Assembly: GCA_965208395.1 (NCBI GenBank)
Contig: CBDBON010000002.1
Coordinates: 558,001 to 622,000, forward strand
Origin: CBDBON01 sp965208395
Lineage (GTDB): Bacteria > Chloroflexota > Dehalococcoidia > Lucifugimonadales > CBDBON01
DNA: 64,000 bases
Direction of reading: 5' to 3'
Shown piece after piece: positions 1 to 8,012 of the stretch (its first letter is position 1; every line of letters begins with the position of its first letter). Position numbers and translations under genes: made by a program. A model generated the notes under the pieces. That model ran no database searches and was not told where the DNA came from. It saw nothing but the letters and a program-made list of their open reading frames with translations.

Positions 1-512
1 AGGTCCACGTCACGGGAGGAGCGACCGAGTGGGGGAGAACTGCGAGACGTGGTGCGGCCAACCTACTTGAAACCGTGGATCGGCGCGGTGATGAAGCGAC
101 GCAGTCCAGCGAGGTCGCGCAGGACGGCGTGCGTGGAACCTGCGACCCAACCGCGTGACGATTGCGCCGCAGCATGAGGACTAGCCGGGGCGCTGGGCGC
201 ACTCCGACCAGGGTGTCCTAGGGGTTGAAGCGAAACGCGCCTCAGCCGCTGCGAATGTGTCCCTCCGGGGCGGCCTTCGGGAGAGCGCGATGCTCGATCC
301 CTCCGGTCTGACCCCCTGGGTGGCCTTCAGAGAGCGCGGTGCTCGATCCTACGCAGCCGGTCCCGGATTCGGGGGACGGGAACCCTCCAGGTTTCTCGGC
401 ATGAAACAACTGGAAAAGCCTGAAACTGACTCCATTATTGCCGAACAACTGAGCGGATGGAAGGGTTTGGCGTCACCTGCGCCCAAAGTGTTCTGTCCAG
501 TTCATGAAAACC
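1..512. other. non-coding stretch with a short imperfect direct repeat
   Basis: No convincing gene is visible here; the open frames are short and lack recognisable domains. A roughly 28-bp imperfect direct repeat occurs at 272-300 and 322-349 (both begin GGCCTTC and end GCTCGATCC). The stretch lies downstream of the minus-strand HTH gene and is probably degraded mobile-element DNA. Confidence 0.4.
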
Positions 513-1394
513 CTAAGCGCGCCGCCCCGGCCACCAGCGGCTTCGCCACAGGCCGCACGTGAGCGCCTTCCACAGCAGGTATCTCCAGGCCAGCGCCCTG
601 CGGACATCGACGAGGGTGTCCCTGCGCCAGTTGAACTGGGAGCTTCGGTAGAGTCCGTGCAGCGGCTCCGTCTCCGGCGGAAGGGTCATCCCGTACTCTT
701 CGAGCAGGGCCACCTCCAGGCTACGGACCCGCGCCTCGGTCTCCAGCCAGGCCAGGCCCTTGCCTGTGCCCACGTGCCCCGCCTTCCATATTTCGCGCCA
801 CTCCTCGATGAGGGGCCACGCCTCGCCGAAGACCTCCTCGTCGTCGGGCGCGGGCTCCTTGGTCACCAGCTCGGGATACAGCCGCTTCGGGTACCTGGCC
901 CTCGCCGACGGCTTGTCCGTCGCCGGGGCCTCCTCCAGCGCGTCTCCGGTTGCGTCCTGGGCCTCCGTCGGTCCCGTCGTGGACTCTCGCTGGGCTTCCG
1001 CACGCGACAGCCTCTTCTCGATCTTCGCTAACGCCCCGCTCTGCTCCTCACACAGGACTTTCACCTCGCCTTTGACGGCGTCCAGACCCTCGTGCAGCTC
1101 TTTCGCCAACCCCTCCACCCGACGCTCCAGCGCGTCGTGACGCTTCCGCTGACGGGCGACGGACGAACCCACCCCATCCCGGAGGCCCCGCTCCAGGGCT
1201 TCCCTGAGCCGCCACGTCATTCCGCCGCCATCCATGCAGGCACCCACGGTCCGCCGGTCTATCCCCAGCGCCCGCGCCGCTCCCTTACGGCTCCCTTCTC
1301 TTCGCACCACCTCGTGCAGCAGGGCCATGAGGCGATTGACGTGCTCCTCCTCGACGTCTCCCTCTTCGGTTATGACCTTCTCACTCGCTTCCAT
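513..1394 (-). CDS. HTH and coiled-coil protein of unknown function (copy 1 of a duplicated module)
   Basis: A 293-aa protein not assignable to a named family. Residues about 20-70 resemble a small helix-turn-helix (RKGAARALGIDRRTVGACM), followed by a basic and acidic coiled-coil segment (about 80-145) and a conserved C-terminal part around EVFGEAWPLIEEW. The 5' region carries three copies of the palindrome GTACAACATGTAC, which suggests autoregulation. A broken second copy of the same protein lies at 2588-3291, aligning at the HTH, at the ARQR..DALE segment and at EVFGEAW. It may be an accessory regulator of a mobile element; the function is inferred only from the HTH and context. The start at 1394 is the first ATG after the palindromes. 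Confidence 0.6.
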   Translation of the reverse strand: MEASEKVITEEGDVEEEHVNRLMALLHEVVRREGSRKGAARALGIDRRTVGACMDGGGMTWRLREALERGLRDGVGSSVARQRKRHDALERRVEGLAKELHEGLDAVKGEVKVLCEEQSGALAKIEKRLSRAEAQRESTTGPTEAQDATGDALEEAPATDKPSARARYPKRLYPELVTKEPAPDDEEVFGEAWPLIEEWREIWKAGHVGTGKGLAWLETEARVRSLEVALLEEYGMTLPPETEPLHGLYRSSQFNWRRDTLVDVRRALAWRYLLWKALTCGLWRSRWWPGRRA

Positions 1395-1407
1395 CAGTCC
1401 CTCCTCC

Positions 1408-1601
1408 GGTACAACATGTACCCGTTTTGTACACGGCTTGCCGATCCTCTGAGGTGTACAACATGTACCGCTTCAGCTACGGACGATGTACCACCCCGTC
1501 GCAACCGGTCCCTGACAAAAAGTGTTCGCTTTTCACGCCCTGTAGGGGCTGCTTTCCCCCTGTTCCAGCTTTGAAAACCGCCCAGATGTACAACATGTAC
1601 A
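1408..1601. promoter_or_regulatory. three copies of the palindrome GTAC-AACAT-GTAC upstream of the HTH gene
   Basis: GGTACAACATGTACC (1408-1422), TGTACAACATGTACC (1455-1469) and TGTACAACATGTACA (1587-1601) share GTAC half-sites around an invariant AACAT spacer. Partial sites (TTGTACAC near 1427, ATGTACC near 1482) lie between them. All are in the leader of the minus-strand HTH gene (start 1394), the normal place for an autoregulatory operator. What binds is unknown; the adjacent HTH protein is the obvious candidate. Confidence 0.55.
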
Positions 1602-1678
1602 CGGACGCGTTTTCCTGTACTACCCCATGACATCACGGGAGGCCCCGTGGCGGGGTATCCCCTGGAAGGGGCTATCAC

Positions 1679-1745
1679 GAATGAAACGGTTGCACGGATG
1701 AAGACCCCTTCCGAGGGATAACGCTCGTCTCTCCCATAGCCCACG
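1679..1745 (+). repeat. spacer repeat, copy A (partner at 3864-3930)
   Basis: About 67 bp beginning GAATGAAACGGTTGCACGG and containing GAGGGATAACGCTCG, highly similar to 3864-3930 with a few substitutions. In both places it sits between a minus-strand HTH gene copy and a plus-strand small ORF, so it is part of a duplicated module. Confidence 0.7.
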
Positions 1746-1763
1746 CTGGTTGGAGAAAGCCAG

Positions 1764-1964
1764 TTGCAGTTCGGGCAGTCCTTTGATTCCCAACTCGAAC
1801 GCCGGGCAATCGACGCGACGAGAGTGGCAACCTTGAAAGAAGCCGAGAACCAAACAGAATCAGAGAACAGTGGCCGGGCCATCTCCGAGTTCGGCGCGGC
1901 AACCAGCGACTTCAACCCCGGCCCCGACGCGGAGGGCCGCCTCCGCCGTAACCGGCGACGGTGA
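1764..1964 (+). CDS. small ORF, degenerate paralogue of 4015-4221
   Basis: A 66-aa reading frame containing TLKEAENQT and FNPGPDAEGRLRR. The later copy at 4015-4221 has ILKEATRRT and CNPAPDAQDRLRR at the same spacing, followed by a longer C-terminus. The shared motifs support a real protein family rather than a chance frame, but this copy appears C-terminally truncated. Function unknown. It follows spacer repeat A as its partner follows repeat B. Confidence 0.4.
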   Translation: MQFGQSFDSQLERRAIDATRVATLKEAENQTESENSGRAISEFGAATSDFNPGPDAEGRLRRNRRR

Positions 1965-2587
1965 CAGCGCGACTGGCGATAGTGCGCAGGCGGCCACAAC
2001 TGCGGCCCACCCGTGCCTGTTCCCGCGCTTCTCACTGTCAGGCCAGAGATGACTGACGAGGCTAGGTGGCACACGTGGCAGGGCGGAACGTCTGGGACGT
2101 GAGCCAGCCAAAGGGACGCGCGAAGGGGACGAAGTGGGTTTGGGACGAGCAATCTGGCCCGGGAGTTGGTACTGACGGGGAGAAACAGCCAGACGTGCAG
2201 CGGCCAGCCTGCTCATGGACACAGGCAGCCGGGCGCGTGTCGGAACTGCGGTGCGACCGACTGCGTCAGCCATCACGCAGACATGCTGAACCGGTCGATG
2301 CGACAAGCGCCAACTTCGACCAGTTTGCCGGGGACGAGGCGCGGAAGGCGCACCCGTTCCCTTGGCCCGACGGAGAGGCGATCAACCCCAGCCGTCAGAC
2401 CGGTGTCCAGCGGGTGAAGGACCAACGTCAAACTCCAACCCTCTGGACGGGACCGAGAACGGAGGCCCTTGCGTCAACTCCGTCGGTTCGGCCCGCACTG
2501 GTTGCGAAGGACCCAACGTCAAACTCCGCATTGCCAGCATTCCCTCTTGGGCGAAGCCCGTGCAACAGGGATCACGCACCCGGGTTT
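1965..2587. other. degenerate spacer without a supported gene
   Basis: Several overlapping open frames exist but none shows family-like sequence. A short direct repeat around CCAACGTCAAACTCC occurs near 2423 and near 2513. The sequence looks like decayed mobile DNA between the two module copies. Confidence 0.3.
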
Positions 2588-3291
2588 CTATGGTCGGAAA
2601 CCCTGGAGAAAGCCAAACAGTGAAGTCATCATAGCCGATCTGTGAGGCCGAAAAGACCCCCTGCGTGCCCCCACCCCGGAAATTGCCCAAAGCGACCTGC
2701 ACAACGTAACGCCGGACGACCACGACTGCGTCCACAACCTCAGCGTGAGCGCCCGCCACCGGACGATGAGCGTCCAAGCCTCGCCGAATACCTCCTCGTT
2801 GTCATTGGCGGGCTCAATGGTCACTAGGTCGAGATACTTGCGCCGGGTCAAGGACTCCGACGGAGGATTTTTCTCCCGTCCTGACGCTCCGCTCCGTCTC
2901 CCCCTTCATCAGCGCCTTGCTGGGAAGGAACGGCGTGGGCGTGAGCGCCCCCGGTCATCTTCGCCCCCATGAAGTCGTCCTGCCCCAGGGACTCCACCTC
3001 ATTCTCTAGCACCCCCAACCGTTCCTCCAAGGCGTCGTTGGGCTCCCGCTGGCGGACCGCCGTAGAACCCACGCCCTACCGCAAAGCCCGCTCCAGGGCC
3101 TCCCGCATACGCCGCGACAGCCTTCCCGTCCTTGCGCTCTCGGCCACCGTGCGCTGGTCGATCTCCAGCGCCCGCGCAGCGCCCCTGTACCCGCGCTCCC
3201 GCACCAGCTCTTGCAGCAACGTCATGAGCCGCATGTGGTACATGTTCTCCACGTCTTTGCTGTCCTCAATGCCGTGTCCGGTGGTCTTCAT
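2588..3291 (-). pseudogene. broken second copy of the HTH/coiled-coil gene
   Basis: Reading down the minus strand, the N-terminus (to about 3076) has an HTH like copy 1 (YRGAARALEIDQRTVAES), then an in-frame TAG, then GSTAVRQREPNDALEERL matching the coiled-coil part of copy 1. After a frame change there is VTIEPANDNEEVFGEAW, matching the C-terminal part of copy 1. The order and spacing equal those at 513-1394, so this is a paralogue inactivated by one nonsense change and at least one frameshift. Its C-terminal end is lost. Confidence 0.7.
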
Positions 3292-3636
3292 GGCAATGTC
3301 CTCCTCCTCAAGAAATTCGTCTCAGCTGTGAATTCCGCCAAGTCCGTGTTTTCTGCGATGTCGCACCCCGCGTAACGCACCCCCACCTCAAGCGCACTTT
3401 TTGGCCGGTTTTGTCATCGGGCCGTCGATTTTGCCCGCGTCATGCACCCCCACCTCAAGCCTCCTCTTGTCATCGCCGACCGGATTCCGCCCTTTCATCA
3501 GATTGCTCACCGCTCACGTCCGGTAGAGGGGGTTTTGCCCCTGGTTCAGCTACGGAATCACGACTTTGACCAGTCAGTCACCAAACTCCTTTTCCTGTAC
3601 ACCCCTGCCACTGCAAGAAACGGCCCGCCAAAAAGA
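3292..3636. other. leader region of the broken HTH copy with a 17-bp direct repeat
   Basis: GCACCCCCACCTCAAGC occurs at about 3378-3394 and 3442-3458. The stretch resembles the leader of copy 1 in places (GGGG..TTT.CCCCTG.TTCAGCT) but lacks the GTACAACATGTAC palindromes. No gene seen. Confidence 0.35.
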
Positions 3637-3673
3637 GACCTCGGAAGGTGCCACCTTGCGTGAGGTCTTTTTT
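3637..3673. terminator. strong rho-independent terminator, probably bidirectional
   Basis: GACCTC (3637-3642) pairs with GAGGTC (3662-3667), with an inner AAGGT/ACCTT stem. The hairpin is followed by TTTTTT on the plus strand and preceded by AAAAA, so it can end transcription in both directions. Confidence 0.7.
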
Positions 3674-3863
3674 CGCGTCTGAACCGTTCACACTCTCTGG
3701 TGAACGCTGCGATCAAGTGCGTCGCAGCAGACCACGACGAGGTGAGCGAGGTGGCGCTGAGTTCGACAGAGCGACCAACAACCCCGGTGACGCCGTGGCC
3801 TCCACGGCCTCATCCCGGTAGCCGGGTCTGGCCCCATTGCGTCTCGCCATCGCTACGGGGGAT

Positions 3864-3930
3864 GAATGAAACCGGTTGCACGGATGAATACCCCCTCTGA
3901 GGGATAACGCTCGCCATTCCGGTCGCCCAC
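3864..3930 (+). repeat. spacer repeat, copy B (partner at 1679-1745)
   Basis: Contains GAATGAAACCGGTTGCACGG and GAGGGATAACGCTCG, matching copy A over about 67 bp. It lies about 85 bp before the small ORF at 4015. Confidence 0.7.
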
Positions 3931-4014
3931 ACTGACGTAACGACCGGGCCGTAGTCCGGTAGGTCAACCCTGAGCACCTATCCGACCGCAAGCAAAGCGA
4001 CAAGAGCAGCGATC

Positions 4015-4221
4015 TTGAAAGAAGCCACCCGCAGGACAGAGCAGAAGACGCGAAGGGAAGCCTCCGCGGAACTGCGCGTGGTGGCGATCAACTGCAACCC
4101 CGCTCCCGACGCCCAGGACCGCCTGCGCAGGCTCTTCACGATACTGGCCAAGTTGACCCGGGACGAGGAGGCTTCCCCTGCGGACCCGACGCCTCAGCAC
4201 GGCCCGGAAGGGGAGGACTGA
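4015..4221 (+). CDS. small conserved-looking protein upstream of hicAB and recombinase
   Basis: A 68-aa frame starting at TTG, with an upstream in-frame extension (TRAAILKEA) that has no better start codon. The motif NPAPDAQDRLRRLF is shared with the degenerate copy at 1764-1964. The protein is charged, with no membrane segment or catalytic motif I can name. It precedes hicA by 56 bp and may belong to the recombinase cassette. The start is uncertain. Confidence 0.5.
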   Translation: MKEATRRTEQKTRREASAELRVVAINCNPAPDAQDRLRRLFTILAKLTRDEEASPADPTPQHGPEGED

Positions 4222-4277
4222 GGCGTCTTGCAGGAAGCTGCGTCGTCCTTGACATGAGATTGCATTAGTGCCATCAT

Positions 4278-4526
4278 GTGAGTATCGTGAACAGGACTCT
4301 GGACGACATGCGGCGCAACCCCCGGAACGTCCGGTTCGACGACCTCAGAAAGGTCTGCGACCACTACTTCGGAGAACCGAGGCAGAGGGGCAGCCATCTC
4401 TTCTACAGGATGCCCTGGCAGGGCAGGCCGCTGGTGAACATCCAGCCCGTCCGGGGCATGGCCAAGGCGTACCAGGTCCGTCAGGCGCTCAAGGCAATCG
4501 ACAGATTGGAGGAAATGCATGGCTGA
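4278..4526 (+). CDS. hicA: HicA-like mRNA interferase toxin
   Basis: An 82-aa protein starting at GTG. The central QRGSHLFYR carries the GSH-type motif with the catalytic His of the double-stranded-RNA-binding-like HicA fold. HicA toxins cleave mRNA and are neutralised by HicB. The gene overlaps the next one by 8 bp, the usual hicAB layout. A TTGACA box at 4249-4254 could be the -35 element, but no convincing -10 is seen. The sequence is longer than the shortest HicA (about 60 aa) but within range. A toxin role is inferred from family and pairing. Confidence 0.7.
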   Translation: MSIVNRTLDDMRRNPRNVRFDDLRKVCDHYFGEPRQRGSHLFYRMPWQGRPLVNIQPVRGMAKAYQVRQALKAIDRLEEMHG

Positions 4527-4854
4527 ATTGATCGACCGCTACACCTACCGGGTCTTCTGGTCCGACGAGGACGGGGAGTACGTCGGCCTGTGCGCCGAGT
4601 TCGGCCTGCTGAGCCACCTGGACGATACCCCGGAAAAGGCCCTGACCGGGATTCGAGAGCTGGTGTCCCACGCCGTCCAACTGAATCTGGAGGAGGGCAT
4701 CGAAGTCCCGGAGCCGATATCCACGCGCCGCTACAGCGGAACGATCACCCTGCGCATTCCCCCGGAGACCCACCGCGCCCTGGCGATGGAGGCCGCCGAG
4801 GCGGGCGTCAGCATGAACCGGCTGGCCACCGAACGACTGACGCTGCGACGTTAG
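4519..4854 (+). CDS. hicB: HicB-like antitoxin with C-terminal RHH-type DNA-binding region
   Basis: A 111-aa protein. The N-terminal half (YRVFWSDEDGEYVGLCAEF through EKALTGIRELV) is the partly degraded RNase H-like HicB fold that binds HicA. The C-terminal part (GTITLRIPPETHRALAMEA through NRLATERL) matches the Arc/CopG-like ribbon-helix-helix seen in longer HicB proteins, which autoregulate the operon. The start ATG at 4519 overlaps the end of hicA. The pair lies directly upstream of the serine recombinase and probably helps retain the element. Confidence 0.75.
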   Translation: MAELIDRYTYRVFWSDEDGEYVGLCAEFGLLSHLDDTPEKALTGIRELVSHAVQLNLEEGIEVPEPISTRRYSGTITLRIPPETHRALAMEAAEAGVSMNRLATERLTLRR

Positions 4855-4888
4855 CCTTAGCCAAGTCCTATACACAGAGGAGACAACC

Positions 4889-6505
4889 ATGCCAAGAATC
4901 AAGATGCAGCGCCGCAAGGCGAAGGAAGGCAGGGCGGCCATCTACGCCCGCGTCTCGGACCAGAGCCAGGACGCCGAGGACAAGACCTCCATCTCCGAGC
5001 AGATATCCGACATGGAGGCCCACTGCGAAAAGCGCGGCCTGACCATCGTCGCCCGCTATCAGGAGGTGGGACAGGGCTGGTCGAAGAAGCGCCCGGAGTT
5101 CCAGAGGATGCTCGCCGACGCCAGGCGAGGGCGCTTCGACACCATCGTCTGCTGGAAGTCCGACCGGCTCAGCAGGGGCATGTACCCCGCAGCCGCCCTC
5201 ATGGAGGTGGTCGAGGCGCACCACATAGAGCTGGAAGCGGTCATGGACGCCATCGACATGAAGACCTTCGGACTGATGGCCGCCATCGGCAAGATCGAGC
5301 TCGACAACTTCCGGGAGAGGGCGTCGATGGGCAGGCGCGGCGCGGCCAAGCAGGGCCGCATCCCCATCGGCAACGTCCCCTACGGCTACCGCATCGGTGA
5401 CGACGGCAGGCCCGAGTTAGAGGAGGACGAGGCCGAGGTCGTCCGGCGCATCTTCCGCATGTGCGTGCGGGACGACCTCGGAGCGCGGGTGATCGGCCAG
5501 CGGCTCATGGCCGACGGCGTTCCCGTCGCCAACGGAGGCAAGCGGTGGTGGGACGGCCAGATATACCGCATCCTCAGCAACGAGACCTACAAGGGGACGT
5601 GGTGGTACGGCAAGGCCCGCTACGTATCCACCGAGGATGGGACGCGAGTTTACGAGAAGGACAAGGAGACCTGGATACCCGTGCCGTTCCCGCAGCTAGT
5701 GGACGAGCAGACCTGGGATATGGCCCAGAGCCTCATGAAGAAGCGGCGCACCCGCTCCTACCGCAACACCAAGATATTCTACCTGTTGCAGCACCTGGTC
5801 CGGTGCACCGGATGCGGGATGCTGATGGGCTGCATGGCCACCAGGAAGCGGACGGTCAAGCGCAACGGCAAGGTCTACAAGTACGAGATGGACGTCCCCC
5901 GCCGCTACTACAAGTGCTACGGCGTGCAGCACTTCCGCACGGGTTGCCGCAAGCACACGATGATCCGTGCGGAGCGGCTGGAGGGACTGGTCTGGGGCGA
6001 GGTCAAGAAGGTGCTGGAGTCCCCCGGCCTCATCGTCTCCGGCATCGAGTCGCTGGACACTCAGGAGGACGGAGGGCTGGAGAACCAGATTGCCAGGGCG
6101 GAGCGCGAGCTTCAGAGGGTGCAGTTCGAGGAAGACCGGGTGATCAGACTCTACGTCACCGAGAAGATCACCGAGGAGCAGATGGACCGGCAGCGCAAGT
6201 TCATCACCGAGCGGTTGGAGACGCTGCGGAAAGGGCTGGACGACCTCCGCGCCAGGGAGATGGCGGCGATGGAGAAGCTGGCTTTGGGTGAGCACGTGGT
6301 CGAGTGGGCCAACCGGGTCGGCGACAGACTGGACGACCTGCCGGACGAGGAGCGCCGCGAGGTGTTGCGGCTCCTTCTCGACGAGGTGACCATCGACGGG
6401 GAGAACAACGTCAATCTCACCCTCGGCATCCCAACGGAAGAGTTAGAGTCAATTGAACCACCGGTAACAGATTCTCGCTGTAGAATTCGTCCACGCTCTC
6501 GATGA
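4889..6505 (+). CDS. large serine recombinase (site-specific integrase)
   Basis: A 538-aa protein of the large serine recombinase family, which integrates and excises mobile elements by a Ser-DNA covalent intermediate. The catalytic domain (about 14-150) includes IYARVSDQSQ with the nucleophile Ser23 and CWKSDRLSRG with catalytic Arg. Then come the recombinase domain (IPYGY-like region near 170-250), a zinc ribbon (CTGCG about 310 with later Cys residues) and a coiled coil (about 395-455). ATG 4889 has a GAGGAGA ribosome site. The last about 12 codons (after roughly 6470) read into the antisense of a second recombinase, marking a recombination junction, so the C-terminal end is probably not native. 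Likely the integrase of the 0-6.5 kb element. Confidence 0.9.
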   Translation: MPRIKMQRRKAKEGRAAIYARVSDQSQDAEDKTSISEQISDMEAHCEKRGLTIVARYQEVGQGWSKKRPEFQRMLADARRGRFDTIVCWKSDRLSRGMYPAAALMEVVEAHHIELEAVMDAIDMKTFGLMAAIGKIELDNFRERASMGRRGAAKQGRIPIGNVPYGYRIGDDGRPELEEDEAEVVRRIFRMCVRDDLGARVIGQRLMADGVPVANGGKRWWDGQIYRILSNETYKGTWWYGKARYVSTEDGTRVYEKDKETWIPVPFPQLVDEQTWDMAQSLMKKRRTRSYRNTKIFYLLQHLVRCTGCGMLMGCMATRKRTVKRNGKVYKYEMDVPRRYYKCYGVQHFRTGCRKHTMIRAERLEGLVWGEVKKVLESPGLIVSGIESLDTQEDGGLENQIARAERELQRVQFEEDRVIRLYVTEKITEEQMDRQRKFITERLETLRKGLDDLRAREMAAMEKLALGEHVVEWANRVGDRLDDLPDEERREVLRLLLDEVTIDGENNVNLTLGIPTEELESIEPPVTDSRCRIRPRSR

Positions 6506-6908
6506 TGCCCTCAAGCAGCCTGCCGGTGGCGGTGTCCTCGGCCTGCTCGGTGATGGACACCACTCGGATGCCCTTGCGCCGAAGCATGGACTTGAAGGCG
6601 ACGGCGTGCTCGCGCTTCCGGGTGAACCTCGAAAACTTCCAGACGAGGATTTCCTTGAAGGGAGCCTTGGGCTTGGCGGCCTCATCCAGCATCTTGCGGA
6701 ACTCGGGGCGGTCGGCGACACGGCCGCTTTCGGCCTCGTCCACGTACTCCCGGAAGACCATGTATCCGTTTTTGGCGGCGTAGTCCCTGAGCGCCCTGAG
6801 CTGTGCAGCAACGGAGTTGTCCACGTCCTGCCGGTCGCTGGACACCCTGGCGTAGAGGGCCACGGGCGTGTAGTCGTGTCGTCGAATCATCCGTTCCTCC
6901 TTGCTCAT
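6470..6908 (-). pseudogene. truncated serine recombinase, catalytic domain only
   Basis: Starts at ATG 6908, overlapping the upstream RHH gene stop (ATGA). Its about 145 residues hold a resolvase-type catalytic domain: VALYARVSSDRQD with nucleophile Ser, VWKFSRFTRKREHA, and the helix ending ESVDEFYSENL. Homology stops abruptly after YSENL at about 6470; the remaining open frame (to 6417) is antisense of the convergent recombinase. The recombinase and zinc domains are missing, so integration function must be lost. Best read as a resident recombinase cut by insertion of the element on its left. Confidence 0.8.
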
Positions 6909-7102
6909 TCCATTGCCTTTCTGTGGGCCTCGGCCCGTTGGCGGCGCTGTCGCCGCTGCCACTCCCGTTCCTCCATGTACAGGCGGATGGCCTCGCGGAG
7001 GAACTCGCTCATCGTGCGGCCCTCCTCCTTGAGCACCTGCTGTACTTGCTCGGCCATCTCCGGGGGCATGGAAAAGGTGATGGCCTTCCGGGTCGTGGGC
7101 AT
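6905..7102 (-). CDS. ribbon-helix-helix (CopG-like) DNA-binding protein
   Basis: About 65 aa from ATG 7102. The motif KAITFSMPPEMAEQVQQVL..GRTMSEFLREAI is a typical ribbon-helix-helix fold, followed by a highly charged tail rich in Arg and Gln. The stop overlaps the start of the truncated recombinase (ATGA), so the two were translationally coupled; it probably regulated that recombinase. It could also be an orphan antitoxin. An AGGAG site lies about 11 nt before the chosen ATG. Confidence 0.7.
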   Translation of the reverse strand: MPTTRKAITFSMPPEMAEQVQQVLKEEGRTMSEFLREAIRLYMEEREWQRRQRRQRAEAHRKAME

Positions 7103-7323
7103 TCTCTTTCTTCTCCTCGCTGAGTATGACGCTGGCATACTCTATCATGAACGATCTGGGGCACGCTGTCAAGGGAATACCCTTGGACAATCGTGTCCCT
7201 CTCGAATGGCAGAGGTGCACAATATATGGTGGTCTGCCTCTACTGACCACCGACAGATTGACATTCCTGAGATGGCCAGCTATCGTAAGAGAACGTATCC
7301 ACCAAAACTATTCCGTTATTGCT

Positions 7324-8004
7324 ATGGGACGTCCAAAGATAATAGACCGAGAGCAAATGCTGCGGGCCATCAGCCATGGGATAGTGCGTCGAGGGATGGC
7401 GCCTACGATTGAAGAGCTTCGGAAGGCCCTAGGTGTGGGGTCAACCAACACTGTTCTGCGGTACCTCCGTGAGTTGGAAGAGGAAGGCCATATTGAACGT
7501 TGGCCTGGCGCTCGCGGCATAAGACTCATCAAAGGGGTTGGAGGCGAGTTGAATACTCGGCCGATCCCGATAGTTGGGACCGTGCCTGCAGGTCCTCTGA
7601 TGCTAGCTGAAGAGAACTTTGAGGCCTGGGTACGTCTCCAAGAAGCCGTCCTCACTCCTTCGACTGCGCAGTTCTTCCTGCTTCGTGTCAGAGGGGACTC
7701 CATGAACAGGGCGAAAGTCCGCGGAGGCAGAATCGAGGACGGCGACTTGCTGTTGATTCGTCAGCAAGCTCAGGCCGAACCCGGGCAGATCGTAGTAGTA
7801 GTCATCGACGGTGAGGCTACCGTTAAGCGACTGGCTGCTGGGCCAGATTACTGGGTCCTGAAGCCTGAATCTAGCAACAGGGTACATCAACCAATTGTTC
7901 TCAACAGGGAAGCCATCATTCAGGGAGTGGCGTGCCGCGTCCTGAAGCAGGCTTCTGAGATCTTGGACTACGAAGACATGGAACTGACACAGACACGAGG
8001 GTAG
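7324..8004 (+). CDS. LexA-like S24-family autocleaving repressor
   Basis: A 226-aa protein from ATG 7324. N-terminal winged HTH (about 8-65) of LexA type, then an S24 peptidase domain. The expected self-cleavage site is Ala89-Gly90 (VGTVPAGPL), nucleophile Ser126 (RGDSM) and general base Lys168 (ATVKRL). LexA family members cleave themselves when RecA filaments form on damaged DNA and then release target promoters. The gene ends 8 bp before the CD-NTase gene, so it most likely controls the CBASS operon and itself. It may be a dedicated defence regulator rather than the genome's LexA. A longer open frame upstream (from 7126) has no LexA-like sequence and was not used. Confidence 0.85.
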   Translation: MGRPKIIDREQMLRAISHGIVRRGMAPTIEELRKALGVGSTNTVLRYLRELEEEGHIERWPGARGIRLIKGVGGELNTRPIPIVGTVPAGPLMLAEENFEAWVRLQEAVLTPSTAQFFLLRVRGDSMNRAKVRGGRIEDGDLLLIRQQAQAEPGQIVVVVIDGEATVKRLAAGPDYWVLKPESSNRVHQPIVLNREAIIQGVACRVLKQASEILDYEDMELTQTRG

Positions 8005-8012
8005 ACATTTCA

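Noticed and set aside
2066..2623. 185-aa plus-strand open frame
   Set aside because: Composition is that of a random GC-rich frame, no domain, no ribosome site, and it overlaps decayed module sequence.
6417..7250. One long minus-strand protein covering both the truncated recombinase and sequence upstream of it
   Set aside because: The part above 6908 overlaps the RHH gene in another frame; the recombinase starts at ATG 6908 and its homology ends near 6470.
7126..7323. N-terminal extension of the LexA-like repressor
   Set aside because: It lacks family-like sequence; ATG 7324 begins the standard LexA HTH (GRPKIIDREQ).
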